From Maritimibacter sp. (GTDB lineage Bacteria; Pseudomonadota; Alphaproteobacteria; Rhodobacterales; Rhodobacteraceae), in NCBI GenBank assembly GCA_002695005.1, contig NZNT01000026.1:186001-250000 (forward strand): a DNA stretch of 64,000 nucleotides, written 5' to 3'. The translations under genes were made by a program, and so were the position numbers. Positions within the stretch are counted from its first letter, which is position 1. Every line of letters begins with the position of its first letter. Positions 46,247 through 57,986 of the stretch are shown in pieces. The notes under the pieces were generated by a model. It saw nothing but the letters and a program-made list of their open reading frames with translations. It did no database searches and had not been told where the DNA came from.

Positions 46247-46482
46247 GTCCACCCTTCCGATGTCCTTAGCCCCATCGTGGTCTGTCGTCGACAAACCGGG
46301 GCGGCCTCTTGATGCCGCGCTTTCGCGAGCAATCTGAAATTCGGCGTGGGTCTAGCAGAGCAATCCCACACCCGCAATACGCATGAGGAGGTTTTGCGCC
46401 AACATAGGGGAACTTGGCGAAAGGGGAAGGTAAATGGTGCTGCCGGACTGTGACTCCCGCGCTTTTTCTTCGTCCTATCGGG

Positions 46483-47259
46483 TCACGAACCGAATCCCTC
46501 GCCCGTCCGCCCGGCCTGCCGCCCCGGCTCCGGCGCCCCGAACCCGTCGAGGGCGCGCAGGGGGCGTTTGACCGCTTCGGGAAGTCCCGGACGGTTCTGT
46601 GCGCGCACCTGCTTGGAGGCCTCGACCAGAAGCACGCCCCCGGCCATGCGCGGGGCACCGGACCCGATCCGCTCCCACATCGGCCCGGTCTTGAGCCAGA
46701 ACCGCCGGTGCGAGGGCGGCTGATAAAGTGCGGCAGTATGTCGCTCGATGGCGAATCCGTGGTCGCGCAGCTGATGTTCAAGCTGCCCCGTCGTATAGGG
46801 CCGCCCGTATCCGAAAGGCGTGTTGTCGGAGCGCGACCAGAGCCCCGCCCGGTTGGGCACGATGAACAGTGCACGCCCCCCCGGCCCGAGCACACGATAG
46901 GCCTCGTCCAGCAGCGCAGGCGCGTTGGTCGATGTCTCCAGCCCGTGCAGCAGCACCAGCTTGTCGGCTACGCCCGTGTCGATGGGCCAGAGCACTTCCT
47001 CGCACAGGACCGAGACATTGGGCATCCCGGCCGGCCAGGGCATCACCCCCTGCGGCCCGGGCATGAGCGCGATGACCCGGCGCGCGTCCTTGAGGAAGGG
47101 GCGCAGGAGCGGCGCGGCAAAGCCATAGCCCAGAACCGTCTGCCCCTTGCACGGCCCGCTCCAGATCCGCACCACCTCGTCGCGGATGTTCTTCTGCGCC
47201 ACCCGGCCAAGGGCCGAGCGATAGTAGAAAGTGCGAAGATCCTGTGCGTCCAGATGCAT
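46483..47259 (-). CDS. Class I SAM-dependent methyltransferase
   Basis: Protein of 258 residues with a methyltransferase-type core: [20 protein letters not shown] is a loose SAM-binding motif, followed by [20 protein letters not shown]-like acidic strand region, and [20 protein letters not shown], the typical post-core element. The glycine motif GYGFAAP deviates from GxGxG. The ATG at 47259 begins [13 protein letters not shown]. It is divergent from gloB, an arrangement frequent in Rhodobacteraceae. The substrate is unknown. The C-terminus is Arg/Gly/Pro-rich. Confidence 0.85.
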   Translation of the reverse strand: MHLDAQDLRTFYYRSALGRVAQKNIRDEVVRIWSGPCKGQTVLGYGFAAPLLRPFLKDARRVIALMPGPQGVMPWPAGMPNVSVLCEEVLWPIDTGVADKLVLLHGLETSTNAPALLDEAYRVLGPGGRALFIVPNRAGLWSRSDNTPFGYGRPYTTGQLEHQLRDHGFAIERHTAALYQPPSHRRFWLKTGPMWERIGSGAPRMAGGVLLVEASKQVRAQNRPGLPEAVKRPLRALDGFGAPEPGRQAGRTGEGFGS

Positions 47260-47348
47260 GCAACGCAGGTTAGACCAAATGGCGCACTTGGAAAGAGGGC
47301 AAAACGCCCCTTGAGCAATGCCCGGCCCCGCCCCATATTCGTCTGGAC

Positions 47349-48116
47349 ATGACACTCGACCTCGTGACCATCCCCTGCCGATCGGACAATTACGCCTTTC
47401 TCGTGCATGACACGGAAAGCGGTGACACCGCGCTGTTCGATGCCCCCGAAACCGCTCCGATCAAGGCGGAACTCGACGCGCGTGGATGGACGCTGACCGA
47501 TCTGTTCATCACCCACCACCACGGCGACCACGTCGAAGGGGTCGAGGATCTGCGCGCGGCCTTCGGCTGCCGCGTCATCGGCGCAAAGCACGACGCACAC
47601 CGCCTGCCCGCGCTCGATCAGGCCGTCTCCCCCGGCGACGACCTGTCGTTCTCCGGCCACAAGGTCGACGTGATGGCCGCCGACGGCCACACCATCGGCC
47701 ATATCGCCTTCTACATGCCCGGCGCGAAAGCCGCCTTCACCGGCGACAGCCTGATGGCGCTTGGCTGCGGGCGGCTGTTCGAAGGCACGCCCGACCAGAT
47801 GTGGACGACGCTGACCACGCTGATGTCCCTGCCCGACGATACGCTGATCTGTTCGGGCCACGAATACACCGCCGCGAATGCGCGTTTCGCGCTGTCCGTC
47901 GACCCGCAGAACCCGGACCTGATCCGGCGCGCCGACGACGTGACAGCGATGCGCAACCGCGATGAATTCACCGTCCCCTCGCTCCTCTCACTTGAAAAAG
48001 CGACCAACCCGTTCCTTCGCGCGGGCGAGCCGGGGATGAAGAAAGCCGTCAGCATGGAGCATGACGGCGATGCCGAGGTTTTCGCCGCGATCCGCAAGGC
48101 CAAGGACAATTTCTAG
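47349..48116 (+). CDS. gloB: Hydroxyacylglutathione hydrolase (glyoxalase II)
   Basis: Metallo-beta-lactamase-fold thioesterase of 255 residues that releases D-lactate and glutathione from S-lactoylglutathione. The dimetal motif THHHGDH is at 55-61; further ligands lie in ADGHTIGHI (His about 114), [18 protein letters not shown] (Asp about 134) and [10 protein letters not shown] (His about 173). The C-terminal domain carries the glutathione-binding region (NPFLRAGEP). It ends 154 nt before clpA. Confidence 0.95.
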   Translation: MTLDLVTIPCRSDNYAFLVHDTESGDTALFDAPETAPIKAELDARGWTLTDLFITHHHGDHVEGVEDLRAAFGCRVIGAKHDAHRLPALDQAVSPGDDLSFSGHKVDVMAADGHTIGHIAFYMPGAKAAFTGDSLMALGCGRLFEGTPDQMWTTLTTLMSLPDDTLICSGHEYTAANARFALSVDPQNPDLIRRADDVTAMRNRDEFTVPSLLSLEKATNPFLRAGEPGMKKAVSMEHDGDAEVFAAIRKAKDNF

Positions 48117-48270
48117 GCCTTTGGGCAACGATCACCACCGTGTGAGCGTTGTTCAGCCAGAAAACACTTGAAGATACGCCGCGAACACCGAACCTTAAAG
48201 ATATGAGGCCAAGGTCGAGACGGACGGGCCACTCCCGTCCCCGAGACCCCGGAAACGAGGAGTGAACCAC

Positions 48271-50595
<2,325 letters not shown>

Positions 50596-50616
50596 GCACC
50601 GCAACGACATCATCCA

Positions 50617-50640
50617 GACCGGCCCTCGGGCCGGTCTTTT
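50617..50640 (+). terminator. Rho-independent terminator of clpA
   Basis: Perfect stem GACCGGCC (50617-50624), CTCG loop, GGCCGGTC (50629-50636), then TTTT. It begins 21 nt after the clpA stop. Confidence 0.92.
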
Positions 50641-50713
50641 CACGTCCGCGACCCATGCTGACGGATCGCCGCCGCGATGCTAACCTGCAACGGATCAGCA
50701 CGGGAGAACGGCG

Positions 50714-51310
50714 ATGCAGCCCATAGATTTCTGGTATTCCATCGGCTCGACCTACAGCTACATGACCATCATGCGCCTGCCCGACGTGGCCCGCACAACC
50801 GGGGCCAGTTTCACTTGGCGGCCCTTCAACGTGCGACACGTCATGGTTCAGCAGAACAACGTGCCCTTCAAGGACAAGCCGGTGAAGGCCGCCTATATGT
50901 GGCGCGACATCGAACGGCGCGCCCCGCGCTACGGCCTCGCCCCGCGCCTGCCCGCGCCCTACCCGCTTCCGGGCCTCGTGCTCGCCAATCAGGTCGCGCT
51001 TCTGGGCATGTCCGAGGGCTGGGGGCAGGACTACACCCGCGCGACATACCGGCTGTGGTTCGAGGAGGGGCTTCCCGCCGGCGAAGACCCCAATCTGTCG
51101 CGCGCCCTGCGTGAGGCCGGGCAGGACGCCGAGGCCACGCTGGCGCGCGCTCAATCCCCCGAGACCGAGGCGCGCCTTGCCGCCGAGACCGAAACGGCCA
51201 TGTCTCTGGGCGTCTTCGGCTCCCCCACCTTCGCGGTGGGGGAAGAGCTGTTCTGGGGCGACGACCGGCTGGACGACGCGCTCGACTGGGCCGCGAAACC
51301 CACCGCTTGA
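50714..51310 (+). CDS. 2-hydroxychromene-2-carboxylate isomerase/DsbA-family protein
   Basis: Thioredoxin-fold protein of 198 residues related to HCCA isomerase and kappa-GST: IDFWYSIGSTYSYM at the N-terminus (Ser at the glutathione-activating position) and GVFGSPTFAVGEELFWGDDR at about 168-187 with the cis-Pro and WGxDR signature. Clearly a divergent paralogue of the protein at 35868-36467. Probably glutathione-dependent; substrate unknown. Single gene after the clpA terminator; M23 peptidase follows after 32 nt. Confidence 0.88.
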   Translation: MQPIDFWYSIGSTYSYMTIMRLPDVARTTGASFTWRPFNVRHVMVQQNNVPFKDKPVKAAYMWRDIERRAPRYGLAPRLPAPYPLPGLVLANQVALLGMSEGWGQDYTRATYRLWFEEGLPAGEDPNLSRALREAGQDAEATLARAQSPETEARLAAETETAMSLGVFGSPTFAVGEELFWGDDRLDDALDWAAKPTA

Positions 51311-51342
51311 GCCGCCCCCGTCCCCGCGCCTAGAGTGGCGCC

Positions 51343-52320
51343 ATGCGCCCTGTCCTGATCCTCGCCGCCCTCGCCCTCACCGCCACGCCCGCGCTGGCCC
51401 GTGACCCGATCCTGGGTCTCCCGCTCGACTGCACGCTGGGCGAGGATTGCTTCATCCTGCAATACACCGACGCCGACCCCGGACGGGGCGCTGCGGATTT
51501 CACCTGCGGGCCGATGTCCTATGACGGGCACAAGGGCACGGACTTCGCCCTGCCCACCTTCGCCGCGATGGAGGCGGGCGTTCCGGTCCAGGCCGCCGCC
51601 CCCGGCATCGTGCGCGGCGTGCGCGACGGGATGCCAGACCTCGGCGCCGACGACACGCCGCCCGCCCAGCTTCAGGGGCGCGAATGCGGCAACGGCGTCG
51701 TGCTCGACCACGGCGGCGGGTGGGAGACGCAGTATTGCCACCTCAAGGAGGGCAGCGTCGCGGTCCAGTCCGGCCAGCGCGTGACGATGGGCGCGACACT
51801 GGGTGACGTGGGCTATTCCGGGCGCACGCAGTTTCCGCATGTCCATATTGCTGTGCGTCAGGATGGCCGCGTCGTGGACCCGTTCAACACCGACGAGATC
51901 ACCGAATGTGGCCTCGACGACGGCCCCGAGGACGACCTGTGGAGCGACAGCCCCGTCTACCGCCCCGGCGGCCTTGTCACCATCGGGGCCAGCGCGGGCC
52001 TGCCTGACTACGACGCGATCAAGGCGGGAACGGCGGATGAGGCCATCACCGCCGCCTCCCCCGCACTGGTCGGCTGGGGTTTCGCCTTCGGGGGCCGCGC
52101 GGGCGATGTGCTCGAGGTCACGATCACGCGGCCCGATGGCACCGAGCTTGTGAGTTCGCCGCAGGAGATAGAGGGCAACAAGCCGCTGTTCTTTCGCGCG
52201 GCGGGCAAACGCCGCCCCGACGGCGGCTGGCCGGTCGGGGAGTACGCGCTGAGCGTGCGCCTGTTGCGTGACGGGGCCGAGGTGGACGGGCGCGGCACGA
52301 CCATTTCGGTCACGCCCTGA
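51343..52320 (+). CDS. M23-family (LytM) metallopeptidase
   Basis: Exported peptidase-like protein of 325 residues with a signal peptide (MRPVLILAALALTATPALA). Zinc-site motifs are H-x3-D in YDGHKGTDFA (about 61-70) and HxH in QFPHVHIAV (about 165-173), with QYCHL between them. A C-terminal beta-rich domain of about 110 residues (TIGASAGLPDYD onward) probably binds ligand. It would cleave peptidoglycan cross-links. It is convergent with the MotB-like gene, with 3 nt between the stops. Confidence 0.9.
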   Translation: MRPVLILAALALTATPALARDPILGLPLDCTLGEDCFILQYTDADPGRGAADFTCGPMSYDGHKGTDFALPTFAAMEAGVPVQAAAPGIVRGVRDGMPDLGADDTPPAQLQGRECGNGVVLDHGGGWETQYCHLKEGSVAVQSGQRVTMGATLGDVGYSGRTQFPHVHIAVRQDGRVVDPFNTDEITECGLDDGPEDDLWSDSPVYRPGGLVTIGASAGLPDYDAIKAGTADEAITAASPALVGWGFAFGGRAGDVLEVTITRPDGTELVSSPQEIEGNKPLFFRAAGKRRPDGGWPVGEYALSVRLLRDGAEVDGRGTTISVTP

Positions 52321-52323
52321 GCC

Positions 52324-54177
52324 TCACTTCTCGGTCAGCTTGAGCTCGATGCGCCGGTTCGCCGCCAGCGCCTCGTCACTGTCGCCTTGCACGAGTGGCT
52401 GGAACTCCCCGAACCCGGCGGCGACCAGCCGGAAAGGCGGGAAGCCAAGCTCGTCCTGCATGAAGCGCACGACCGAGAGCGCCCGCGCCTGGCTCAGTTC
52501 CCAGTTGTCGGCATATTCCGCGTTGCCCCGGATCGGCTGGCTGTCGGTATGACCGTCGACCCGCAGAATCCAGTCGATCTCGGCGGGGATCTCGGAGGCG
52601 ACCTCGATAAGCGTGTTGGACACCCGCGTGATCTGCGCCCGGCCGGCGGGCGACAGGTCGGCCGCGCCCACGGGAAACAGCACTTCCGAGGAGAAGACGA
52701 ACCGGTCGCCGTCGATCCGGATCCCCTCGCGGTCCCCCAGAACCTGCCGGAGCCGTCCGAAGAATTCCGAACGGTAACCTTCGAGGTTGCGGGCCTCCTC
52801 GCGGGCGCGCTCCGCTTCGGCGGCCTCGAGCTCTGCCCGGCGGCGCTGTTCTTCGGCCAGCGCGGCCTGTTCCTCGGCCAGCGCGCGCTGTTCGGCGGCC
52901 ACCTGTGCAAGCGCGGTGTTGAGCCGGGACCCCAGCGCCTCGATCTGCACCTGCGCCGCGTCCTCGCGCGCCTCAGCCTCCTCGAGCACGGTCTCGAGGT
53001 TGCCCAACTGCTGACGCAGCGCGGCCGTCTGTTCGTTCAGCAGGGCCACGCGCCGCTGCGACTCGGCGCTCTGGGCCTCTTCCGTCTCCAGCGCATTGCG
53101 CGCGGTGGCGAGCAATGCGGCCTGCCGGTCCGCCTCACTCAGCGCTTCGTCCCGCGCGGCCTCCACCTCGTCACGCGCAGCGCGGGCGGCAGCGAGGAGC
53201 GTCAGCGTCTCCTCCGCCTTGCGCCGCTGTTCTTCGAGGGCGAGCGTCATGGCGGTGATTTCCTCATCCGCATCCGCCAGCCGATCACGCAACGTCTGAA
53301 GCGCGGCAGCATCGGCCAGACGCGCCGCTTCCTCGTCCGAGAGTTCTTCCTGCGCCGCGCGCGCGGCGGCCTGCGCGGCTTCAAGGTCGGCCTGCTGCTG
53401 GTCGATCGTGCTCTGGGCGTCTTCCAGCGCGGCGGTGCGCTCGGAAATCCGGGTCTGGGCATCGGCCAGCGCGGCGTCGGCCTCGGCGGCCTCGGCCCGG
53501 ATGTCGGCCAGCATCGCCTCCACCGCTTCACGCCGGGCCGCTGCCAGCCGCGCTGCCTCGGCCTCGGCATCCACCTCGTCGCGGGCACGGGCGAGGGCCA
53601 GTTGCAGCGCCTCCTGCTCCGAAATCAGGCGGCTCTGCGCATCTTCCAGTTCGGAAATACTGGCGCGGAGCTGTGTCGACTGCACCTCGGCCGCGTCGCG
53701 TTCCTCGCGGGCCTCGTCACGCTCGTCGATCACCGTGTCGCGCTCGGCAATCACCGTATCGCGCTGCGCCATCAGGCTTGCCACCTGTTCCTCGAAACTG
53801 GCGATCTGCCCCTGATAGCCCGCGATCCGCTGCGCCTGTTCCTCGGTCTGTTCGACAAGTTCCCCGATCCGCGCCTGTTGCGCGGCGTTCTCGGTGCGCA
53901 TGTCGCCAAGGGTCGCGGTGAGGCCCCCGACCTCCTCGCCCAATTGCGCGGTGCGCTGACGTTCCAGACCCAGCGCATCGGCGAGCCCCGCCACCTGCGC
54001 CGACAGGTTGTCGAGTTCGGTGGCCTGCCCGGAAATCTGCTCGCGCAGCACATACTGGACGACCATGAAGATCGTCAGGACGAACATCAGCACCAGCAAA
54101 AGCGCCGTCATCGCATCCACGAACCCCGGCCAGATCGTGCCGGAGACATTGCGGACAGAACGCCGGGCGAGAGCCAT
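52324..54177 (-). CDS. MotB/OmpA-like protein with long coiled coil
   Basis: Protein of 617 residues. A short cytoplasmic N-terminus and one membrane helix (about 18-44, IWPGFVDAMTALLLVLMFVL) place an Asp (VDAMT) at the entrance of the helix, as in the MotB proton channel. Residues about 50-470 are one long Ala/Glu/Arg/Gln-rich coiled coil. Residues about 475-617 form an OmpA-like peptidoglycan-binding domain (LRVDGHTDSQPIRGN, NWELSQARALSVVRFM, NRRIELKL). ATG at 54177 is preferred because GGAGG lies 6 nt upstream. It is coupled to the MotA/TolQ-like gene by a shared base and probably works as its stator partner. Coiled coils this long are unusual. Confidence 0.88.
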   Translation of the reverse strand: MALARRSVRNVSGTIWPGFVDAMTALLLVLMFVLTIFMVVQYVLREQISGQATELDNLSAQVAGLADALGLERQRTAQLGEEVGGLTATLGDMRTENAAQQARIGELVEQTEEQAQRIAGYQGQIASFEEQVASLMAQRDTVIAERDTVIDERDEAREERDAAEVQSTQLRASISELEDAQSRLISEQEALQLALARARDEVDAEAEAARLAAARREAVEAMLADIRAEAAEADAALADAQTRISERTAALEDAQSTIDQQQADLEAAQAAARAAQEELSDEEAARLADAAALQTLRDRLADADEEITAMTLALEEQRRKAEETLTLLAAARAARDEVEAARDEALSEADRQAALLATARNALETEEAQSAESQRRVALLNEQTAALRQQLGNLETVLEEAEAREDAAQVQIEALGSRLNTALAQVAAEQRALAEEQAALAEEQRRRAELEAAEAERAREEARNLEGYRSEFFGRLRQVLGDREGIRIDGDRFVFSSEVLFPVGAADLSPAGRAQITRVSNTLIEVASEIPAEIDWILRVDGHTDSQPIRGNAEYADNWELSQARALSVVRFMQDELGFPPFRLVAAGFGEFQPLVQGDSDEALAANRRIELKLTEK

Positions 54178-55340
54178 CACTGACCTCCGAGAGCGCGGAT
54201 CGCCTTGGTGAGCGCGTTGATGTCGCCGCGCAGTTCGGACATCGTCTCCTGCCGGCCCGCCGCCATCTCTTCGAGAATGCGCAGAAGCTGCACGTCGATG
54301 GAGCGCAGGCGCATCCGGGCTTCGGCATCGTCATTGGCAGCCGCCGGAACCGCGGCGGTCCCCTGCGCTTCGATGGCGGCGATCATGCGGTCCTGACCCT
54401 CCGCCATCCGGGCGAATTCGGGGCCGAGGTCGGGTTGTTCGTTCATGTTGGAGGCGAGCCGTTCGACCCCGTCCACAAGCTGCCAGAGCCGCGCATCGGT
54501 GGTCGCGCGCCCGTCTTCGGCGGTGGCGACGGCCTGCCGGAGCGCTTCGATCTGTTCGGCCACATAGGTCAGATAGGCCGCCATGCCCGCTTCGCCCTGG
54601 CTTTCGTCGCCGGGGGAGAAGCCGACCTTGGTGATCGAGGACAGCCATTCCTCGAGTTCCCGGTAAAAGCGGTTCTGCCCGTGGCTCGCGAACAGTTCCA
54701 ACAGCCCAACGACAAGCGACCCGGCCAGACCCAGAAGCGAGGACGAGAACGCCGTGCCCATGCCGCCAAGCTGCGCCTCCAGCCCGGTCATCAGCCGCTC
54801 GAACACCTGAACGCCCTCTTCCCCCTCGCCGGGGGCGAGCGAACGGATCGTCTCGACAACCGCCGGAACGGTGGTGGCGAGGCCGAAGAACGTCCCGAGA
54901 AGACCGAGGAAGATCAACAGGTTGGTGATATAGCGCGTGATGTCGCGCTCTTCGTCGATCCGGGTCGCGACGCTGTCGAGGATCGACCGCGCCGAGGTCG
55001 ACCCGATCTGCATCCGGTCGCGCCGCGACCGCAGGAGTGCGGCCAGCGGGGCCAGAAGCCGCGGCGCCCCGCGCCCGTCCTGCTCGCCCGACGCGAAGCG
55101 TTTGAGCCAGCCGACCGAGCTTGCGATCTGCACGACCTGCCAGAAACAGGCGATCAGGCCGATCACGAAGACCAGCCCGATGAAGGCGTTGAGATAGAGG
55201 TTGGCGAGGAAGACCGGCAGAACCTGCGGCAGCGCAAAGAACACGCCGACACCGACGAGGCCCAGAACGATGAGCATCGTCAGGATCTGACGCAAGGGTC
55301 GTGTAAATTTCGGCTCGGCCCCGAGATCCGGCTGGTCCAT
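54177..55340 (-). CDS. MotA/TolQ/ExbB-like proton channel protein
   Basis: Protein of 387 residues with three or four membrane helices: two near the N-terminus (about 18-38 and 48-70) and the conserved TolQ/MotA pair TNLLIFLGLLGTFFGLATTV (about 140-160) and GGMGTAFSSSLLGLAGSLVV (about 190-210). A C-terminal cytoplasmic tail of about 150 residues follows. AAGGAG lies about 9 nt before the ATG. The pair with the MotB/OmpA-like gene suggests a proton-driven motor that acts on peptidoglycan across the envelope. No flagellar, Tol-Pal or TonB genes are adjacent. Confidence 0.88.
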   Translation of the reverse strand: MDQPDLGAEPKFTRPLRQILTMLIVLGLVGVGVFFALPQVLPVFLANLYLNAFIGLVFVIGLIACFWQVVQIASSVGWLKRFASGEQDGRGAPRLLAPLAALLRSRRDRMQIGSTSARSILDSVATRIDEERDITRYITNLLIFLGLLGTFFGLATTVPAVVETIRSLAPGEGEEGVQVFERLMTGLEAQLGGMGTAFSSSLLGLAGSLVVGLLELFASHGQNRFYRELEEWLSSITKVGFSPGDESQGEAGMAAYLTYVAEQIEALRQAVATAEDGRATTDARLWQLVDGVERLASNMNEQPDLGPEFARMAEGQDRMIAAIEAQGTAAVPAAANDDAEARMRLRSIDVQLLRILEEMAAGRQETMSELRGDINALTKAIRALGGQ

Positions 55341-55420
55341 GCGGACGGGCTCCTTCCGGATGTTTATTTGTTGGCGAGGTTAGTCGCTGAGCGCGGCGCT
55401 CACAAGGAACGAATGGTCGA

Positions 55421-55954
55421 TTATCCCGTGATCCTGCGCACTTCGGTGGCGAGCCACGTCAGGTCCGGGTCCTCGATCCCCTCGTCGGTGAGATGTTGGG
55501 CGGTGTTGTAGAGGTATTCCGTGTTCGGCCCCCGCCCGCCCACGGCACGCGCGATGATCCGGGCCTGCTCATCAAGGTCGAGGTGGCAGTATTGCACATG
55601 GTCCGGGTCGATGACGTAGCAGACCGCCGTAACCGCCCGCCCGTCGGCCAGCGTGACCGGCAGGGTCTTTTCGACATAGGCCGACGAGATCAGCTCACGC
55701 TCCCGGAGCGCGACCATCGTCGGTGCGTGGTGATCGGGATGGACGCGATAGGCGATGCCCGCGCAGGACGCCCCCGCCGCCTCGTCCAGCGCCAGCACCA
55801 GGCCGGGCTCGGCATCGGTGCCGCGATGATGGATCGAGCGCATGCAGAACGACCTGTGATAGCCGTCGAGCCGGGCCCGCACCGCCTCTACATGCGGAAA
55901 GCCCTGGTTCCACAGAAGCGAACCGTAGCCGAAGACCCAAAGGTCGCTGTCCAT
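55421..55954 (-). CDS. ChaC-like gamma-glutamylcyclotransferase
   Basis: Protein of 177 residues resembling glutathione-specific gamma-glutamylcyclotransferase: WVFGYGSLLWNQGFP at the N-terminus is the substrate-binding YGSL motif, and MVALREREL supplies the probable catalytic Glu (the family uses a Glu in this place). 'YVIDPDHVQYCHLDLDEQAR' is ChaC-typical. It would degrade glutathione to 5-oxoproline and Cys-Gly. The ATG has GGAGGGG upstream. It is divergent from the DUF2125 gene. Confidence 0.9.
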   Translation of the reverse strand: MDSDLWVFGYGSLLWNQGFPHVEAVRARLDGYHRSFCMRSIHHRGTDAEPGLVLALDEAAGASCAGIAYRVHPDHHAPTMVALRERELISSAYVEKTLPVTLADGRAVTAVCYVIDPDHVQYCHLDLDEQARIIARAVGGRGPNTEYLYNTAQHLTDEGIEDPDLTWLATEVRRITG

Positions 55955-56013
55955 CCCGCTTCCCCTCCTGTCACGCGCTGGCTAGAAGGGGGGACGGTAA
56001 CAGAGAGGCCCCG

Positions 56014-57039
56014 ATGCGCAAGGCACCCCAGATCATCATCGCCCTGATCCTCCTCATCTTTATCGGATGGGGCGGCTACTGGGTCGTCGGGTCGCAGGCG
56101 ACCGAACGCGTGCTGGCGGGCTGGTTCGAGGACCGGCGGGCCGAAGGCTGGACGGCGCAGTACGACAGCCTCAACACGGCGGGTTTTCCCAGCCGCTTCG
56201 ACACCACCATCACCGACCTCAACATCGCCGACCCCGAGACGGGCATCGCCTGGTCCGCCCCGATCTTTCAGAACCTCTCGCTCAGCTACAGCCCGACCGA
56301 AGTGATCGCGGTCCTTCCCGGCGAACAGGTCTTCGCGACCCGTGACGCGAGCCACCGCATCACGTCCGAGACCTTCCGCGCCTCGGCCTCCTTCGCCCCC
56401 GCCGTGGAGCTTCCGATCCGACGCAGCGTGATCGAGATCGACGGGGCCACCATCGCCACGACCGCCCGGGGCGAGACACGCGAGACGGGGCTGGAACACG
56501 CCCAGATCTCCATGCGCGAAACCCCTGACCGGCAGGGCCATGTCTATGATTTCGACGTGAACGCGACCGGCATCCGCCCCGATCCGGCGCTCCTGTCCGG
56601 CGCGCGCAACGCCGGGGCCATTCCCGAGGTCATCGACCGCGCCCGCCTCACCGCCACGGTGCGCTTCGACAACCCGTGGGACCGCTTCGCCATCGAACGC
56701 GCCCGGCCGCAGCCGCGTGAAATCGAACTCACCCGCCTGTCCGTCGACTGGGGCGCGCTGACCCTCGACGCGACCGGCGTGCTGGTGGTGGGCCAGAATG
56801 GCGTTACCGAGGGCGAGGTGGACGTGAAGGCCGAGAACTGGCGCGACATGATCGCGGTGGCGCAGGCGGCGGGGGCCGTGCCCGAGATGCTCGTGGGCAC
56901 CATCACCCGCGCGGGCGAAATGCTCGCCCGCCTCTCGGGCGACCCCGAGACGCTGGACGCCACGCTCCGGTTTGAAAACGGTCGCGCGTTCCTTGGCCCC
57001 GTGCCGCTTGGCCCGGCCCCGGTGATCCGCCTGCCCTGA
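56014..57039 (+). CDS. DUF2125 domain protein
   Basis: Protein of 341 residues with one N-terminal helix (about 7-25, IIIALILLIFIGWGGYWVV) that acts as signal or anchor, followed by a large beta-rich periplasmic domain with segments such as FPSRFDTTITDLNIADPETG and FQNLSLSYSPTEVIAVLP, typical of DUF2125, a family restricted mainly to alphaproteobacteria. Function unknown. The ATG at 56014 has AGAGAGG upstream. It ends 3 nt from the stop of the convergent lysozyme gene. Confidence 0.87.
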   Translation: MRKAPQIIIALILLIFIGWGGYWVVGSQATERVLAGWFEDRRAEGWTAQYDSLNTAGFPSRFDTTITDLNIADPETGIAWSAPIFQNLSLSYSPTEVIAVLPGEQVFATRDASHRITSETFRASASFAPAVELPIRRSVIEIDGATIATTARGETRETGLEHAQISMRETPDRQGHVYDFDVNATGIRPDPALLSGARNAGAIPEVIDRARLTATVRFDNPWDRFAIERARPQPREIELTRLSVDWGALTLDATGVLVVGQNGVTEGEVDVKAENWRDMIAVAQAAGAVPEMLVGTITRAGEMLARLSGDPETLDATLRFENGRAFLGPVPLGPAPVIRLP

Positions 57040-57042
57040 CGC

Positions 57043-57885
57043 TTAACGCTGGCGGCGGGCCGTCAGCCAGCCGACCCAGGCCTCCACGCTGCCCGCGAAG
57101 GCGTTGAGGTCCACGTTCCCGTTCACGCCCTTGGCGACACCGGTGCCGCTGTATTGCCAGAAGGTCCAGCGCTCGTCCGGATACCGCTCCGACGGGTGCG
57201 CCGCGACCGAGCGCAGCCAGAATTCATAACCCGCCATCTGCCCAAGATCGTTCTCGGCGTAAAAGTCGGGGGTGACATAGATCACCGGCGCGGTGCCGTA
57301 GTGGTTGGACACGATCGACGCATACTGCCGGATCTCGTCGCGCACCGTCGCGCCATCGGGCCGGCGCTTGCAGGTGCGGGACTGGTGGTTCCACTCCATG
57401 TCCAGCATCGGCGGCAGGTCTCCGGCCACGCGCGGGACGTTCTTGATGAACCACCGTGCCTGTTCGGCGGGCGTGCGGCAGAAGTAGTAGAAGTGATAAC
57501 CCCCGACTGGCATCCCCGCCGCCCGCGCGCGCGGCGCGTTGATCTCATAGCCGGGGTCGAGGTGGTCGCCCCCTTCCGTCACCTTGAGCCATGCGAAGTT
57601 GATCCCGTTCGCGCGCGCCGTGGCGAAGTCGATCTCACCCTGATAGCGTGATGCGTCGATCCCGTGGACCGGGTAGGCATCGGGCCGCGGCGAATGTTCG
57701 GTCCAGTCGATCGGATCGGTATCCCCGAACATCGAGGGGATACCGGTGGTCTGGTAGTTCTCGGGCAACAACGGCTTGGGCGCGGCCATGCGCCCGCGCG
57801 ACGGGCCGGAGCCGCAGGCGGCCAGCGCCACCGCCGCCGCGAGCATGAGGGAAAGGGCGACGGATCGCCGGATCGTTTCGTTCAT
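57043..57885 (-). CDS. GH25-family lysozyme lipoprotein
   Basis: Lipoprotein of 280 residues with a lipobox LAAC (Cys24) after a short signal. The GH25 barrel starts HGIDASRYQG (D77) and carries the catalytic D162-x-E164 (PMLDMEWN). WTFWQYSG at the C-terminal end is typical of the family, which cleaves the MurNAc-GlcNAc bond. ATG at 57885 fits the lipoprotein signal. It follows the L,D-transpeptidase gene by 101 nt on the same strand, so both may act in cell-wall remodelling. Confidence 0.92.
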   Translation of the reverse strand: MNETIRRSVALSLMLAAAVALAACGSGPSRGRMAAPKPLLPENYQTTGIPSMFGDTDPIDWTEHSPRPDAYPVHGIDASRYQGEIDFATARANGINFAWLKVTEGGDHLDPGYEINAPRARAAGMPVGGYHFYYFCRTPAEQARWFIKNVPRVAGDLPPMLDMEWNHQSRTCKRRPDGATVRDEIRQYASIVSNHYGTAPVIYVTPDFYAENDLGQMAGYEFWLRSVAAHPSERYPDERWTFWQYSGTGVAKGVNGNVDLNAFAGSVEAWVGWLTARRQR

Positions 57886-57986
57886 CACTGTTCTGCCTCG
57901 GTCTTTTCGGCAGACGTTAGACGATCCGGCCCCCAGGCGCATTCACGTTGTCGCGTCCGGCGGCAAGGAACCGCCGGTCGCGCGGT

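Noticed and set aside
52387-54183. 598-codon plus-strand frame opposite the MotB-like gene
   Set aside because: Arises from the repetitive Ala/Glu coiled-coil codons read on the other strand.
52324-55340. Zorya-type defence system (ZorA/ZorB)
   Set aside because: The MotA/MotB-like pair resembles ZorAB in outline, but no ZorC, ZorD or ZorE helicase/nuclease is adjacent; neighbours are M23 peptidase and ChaC.
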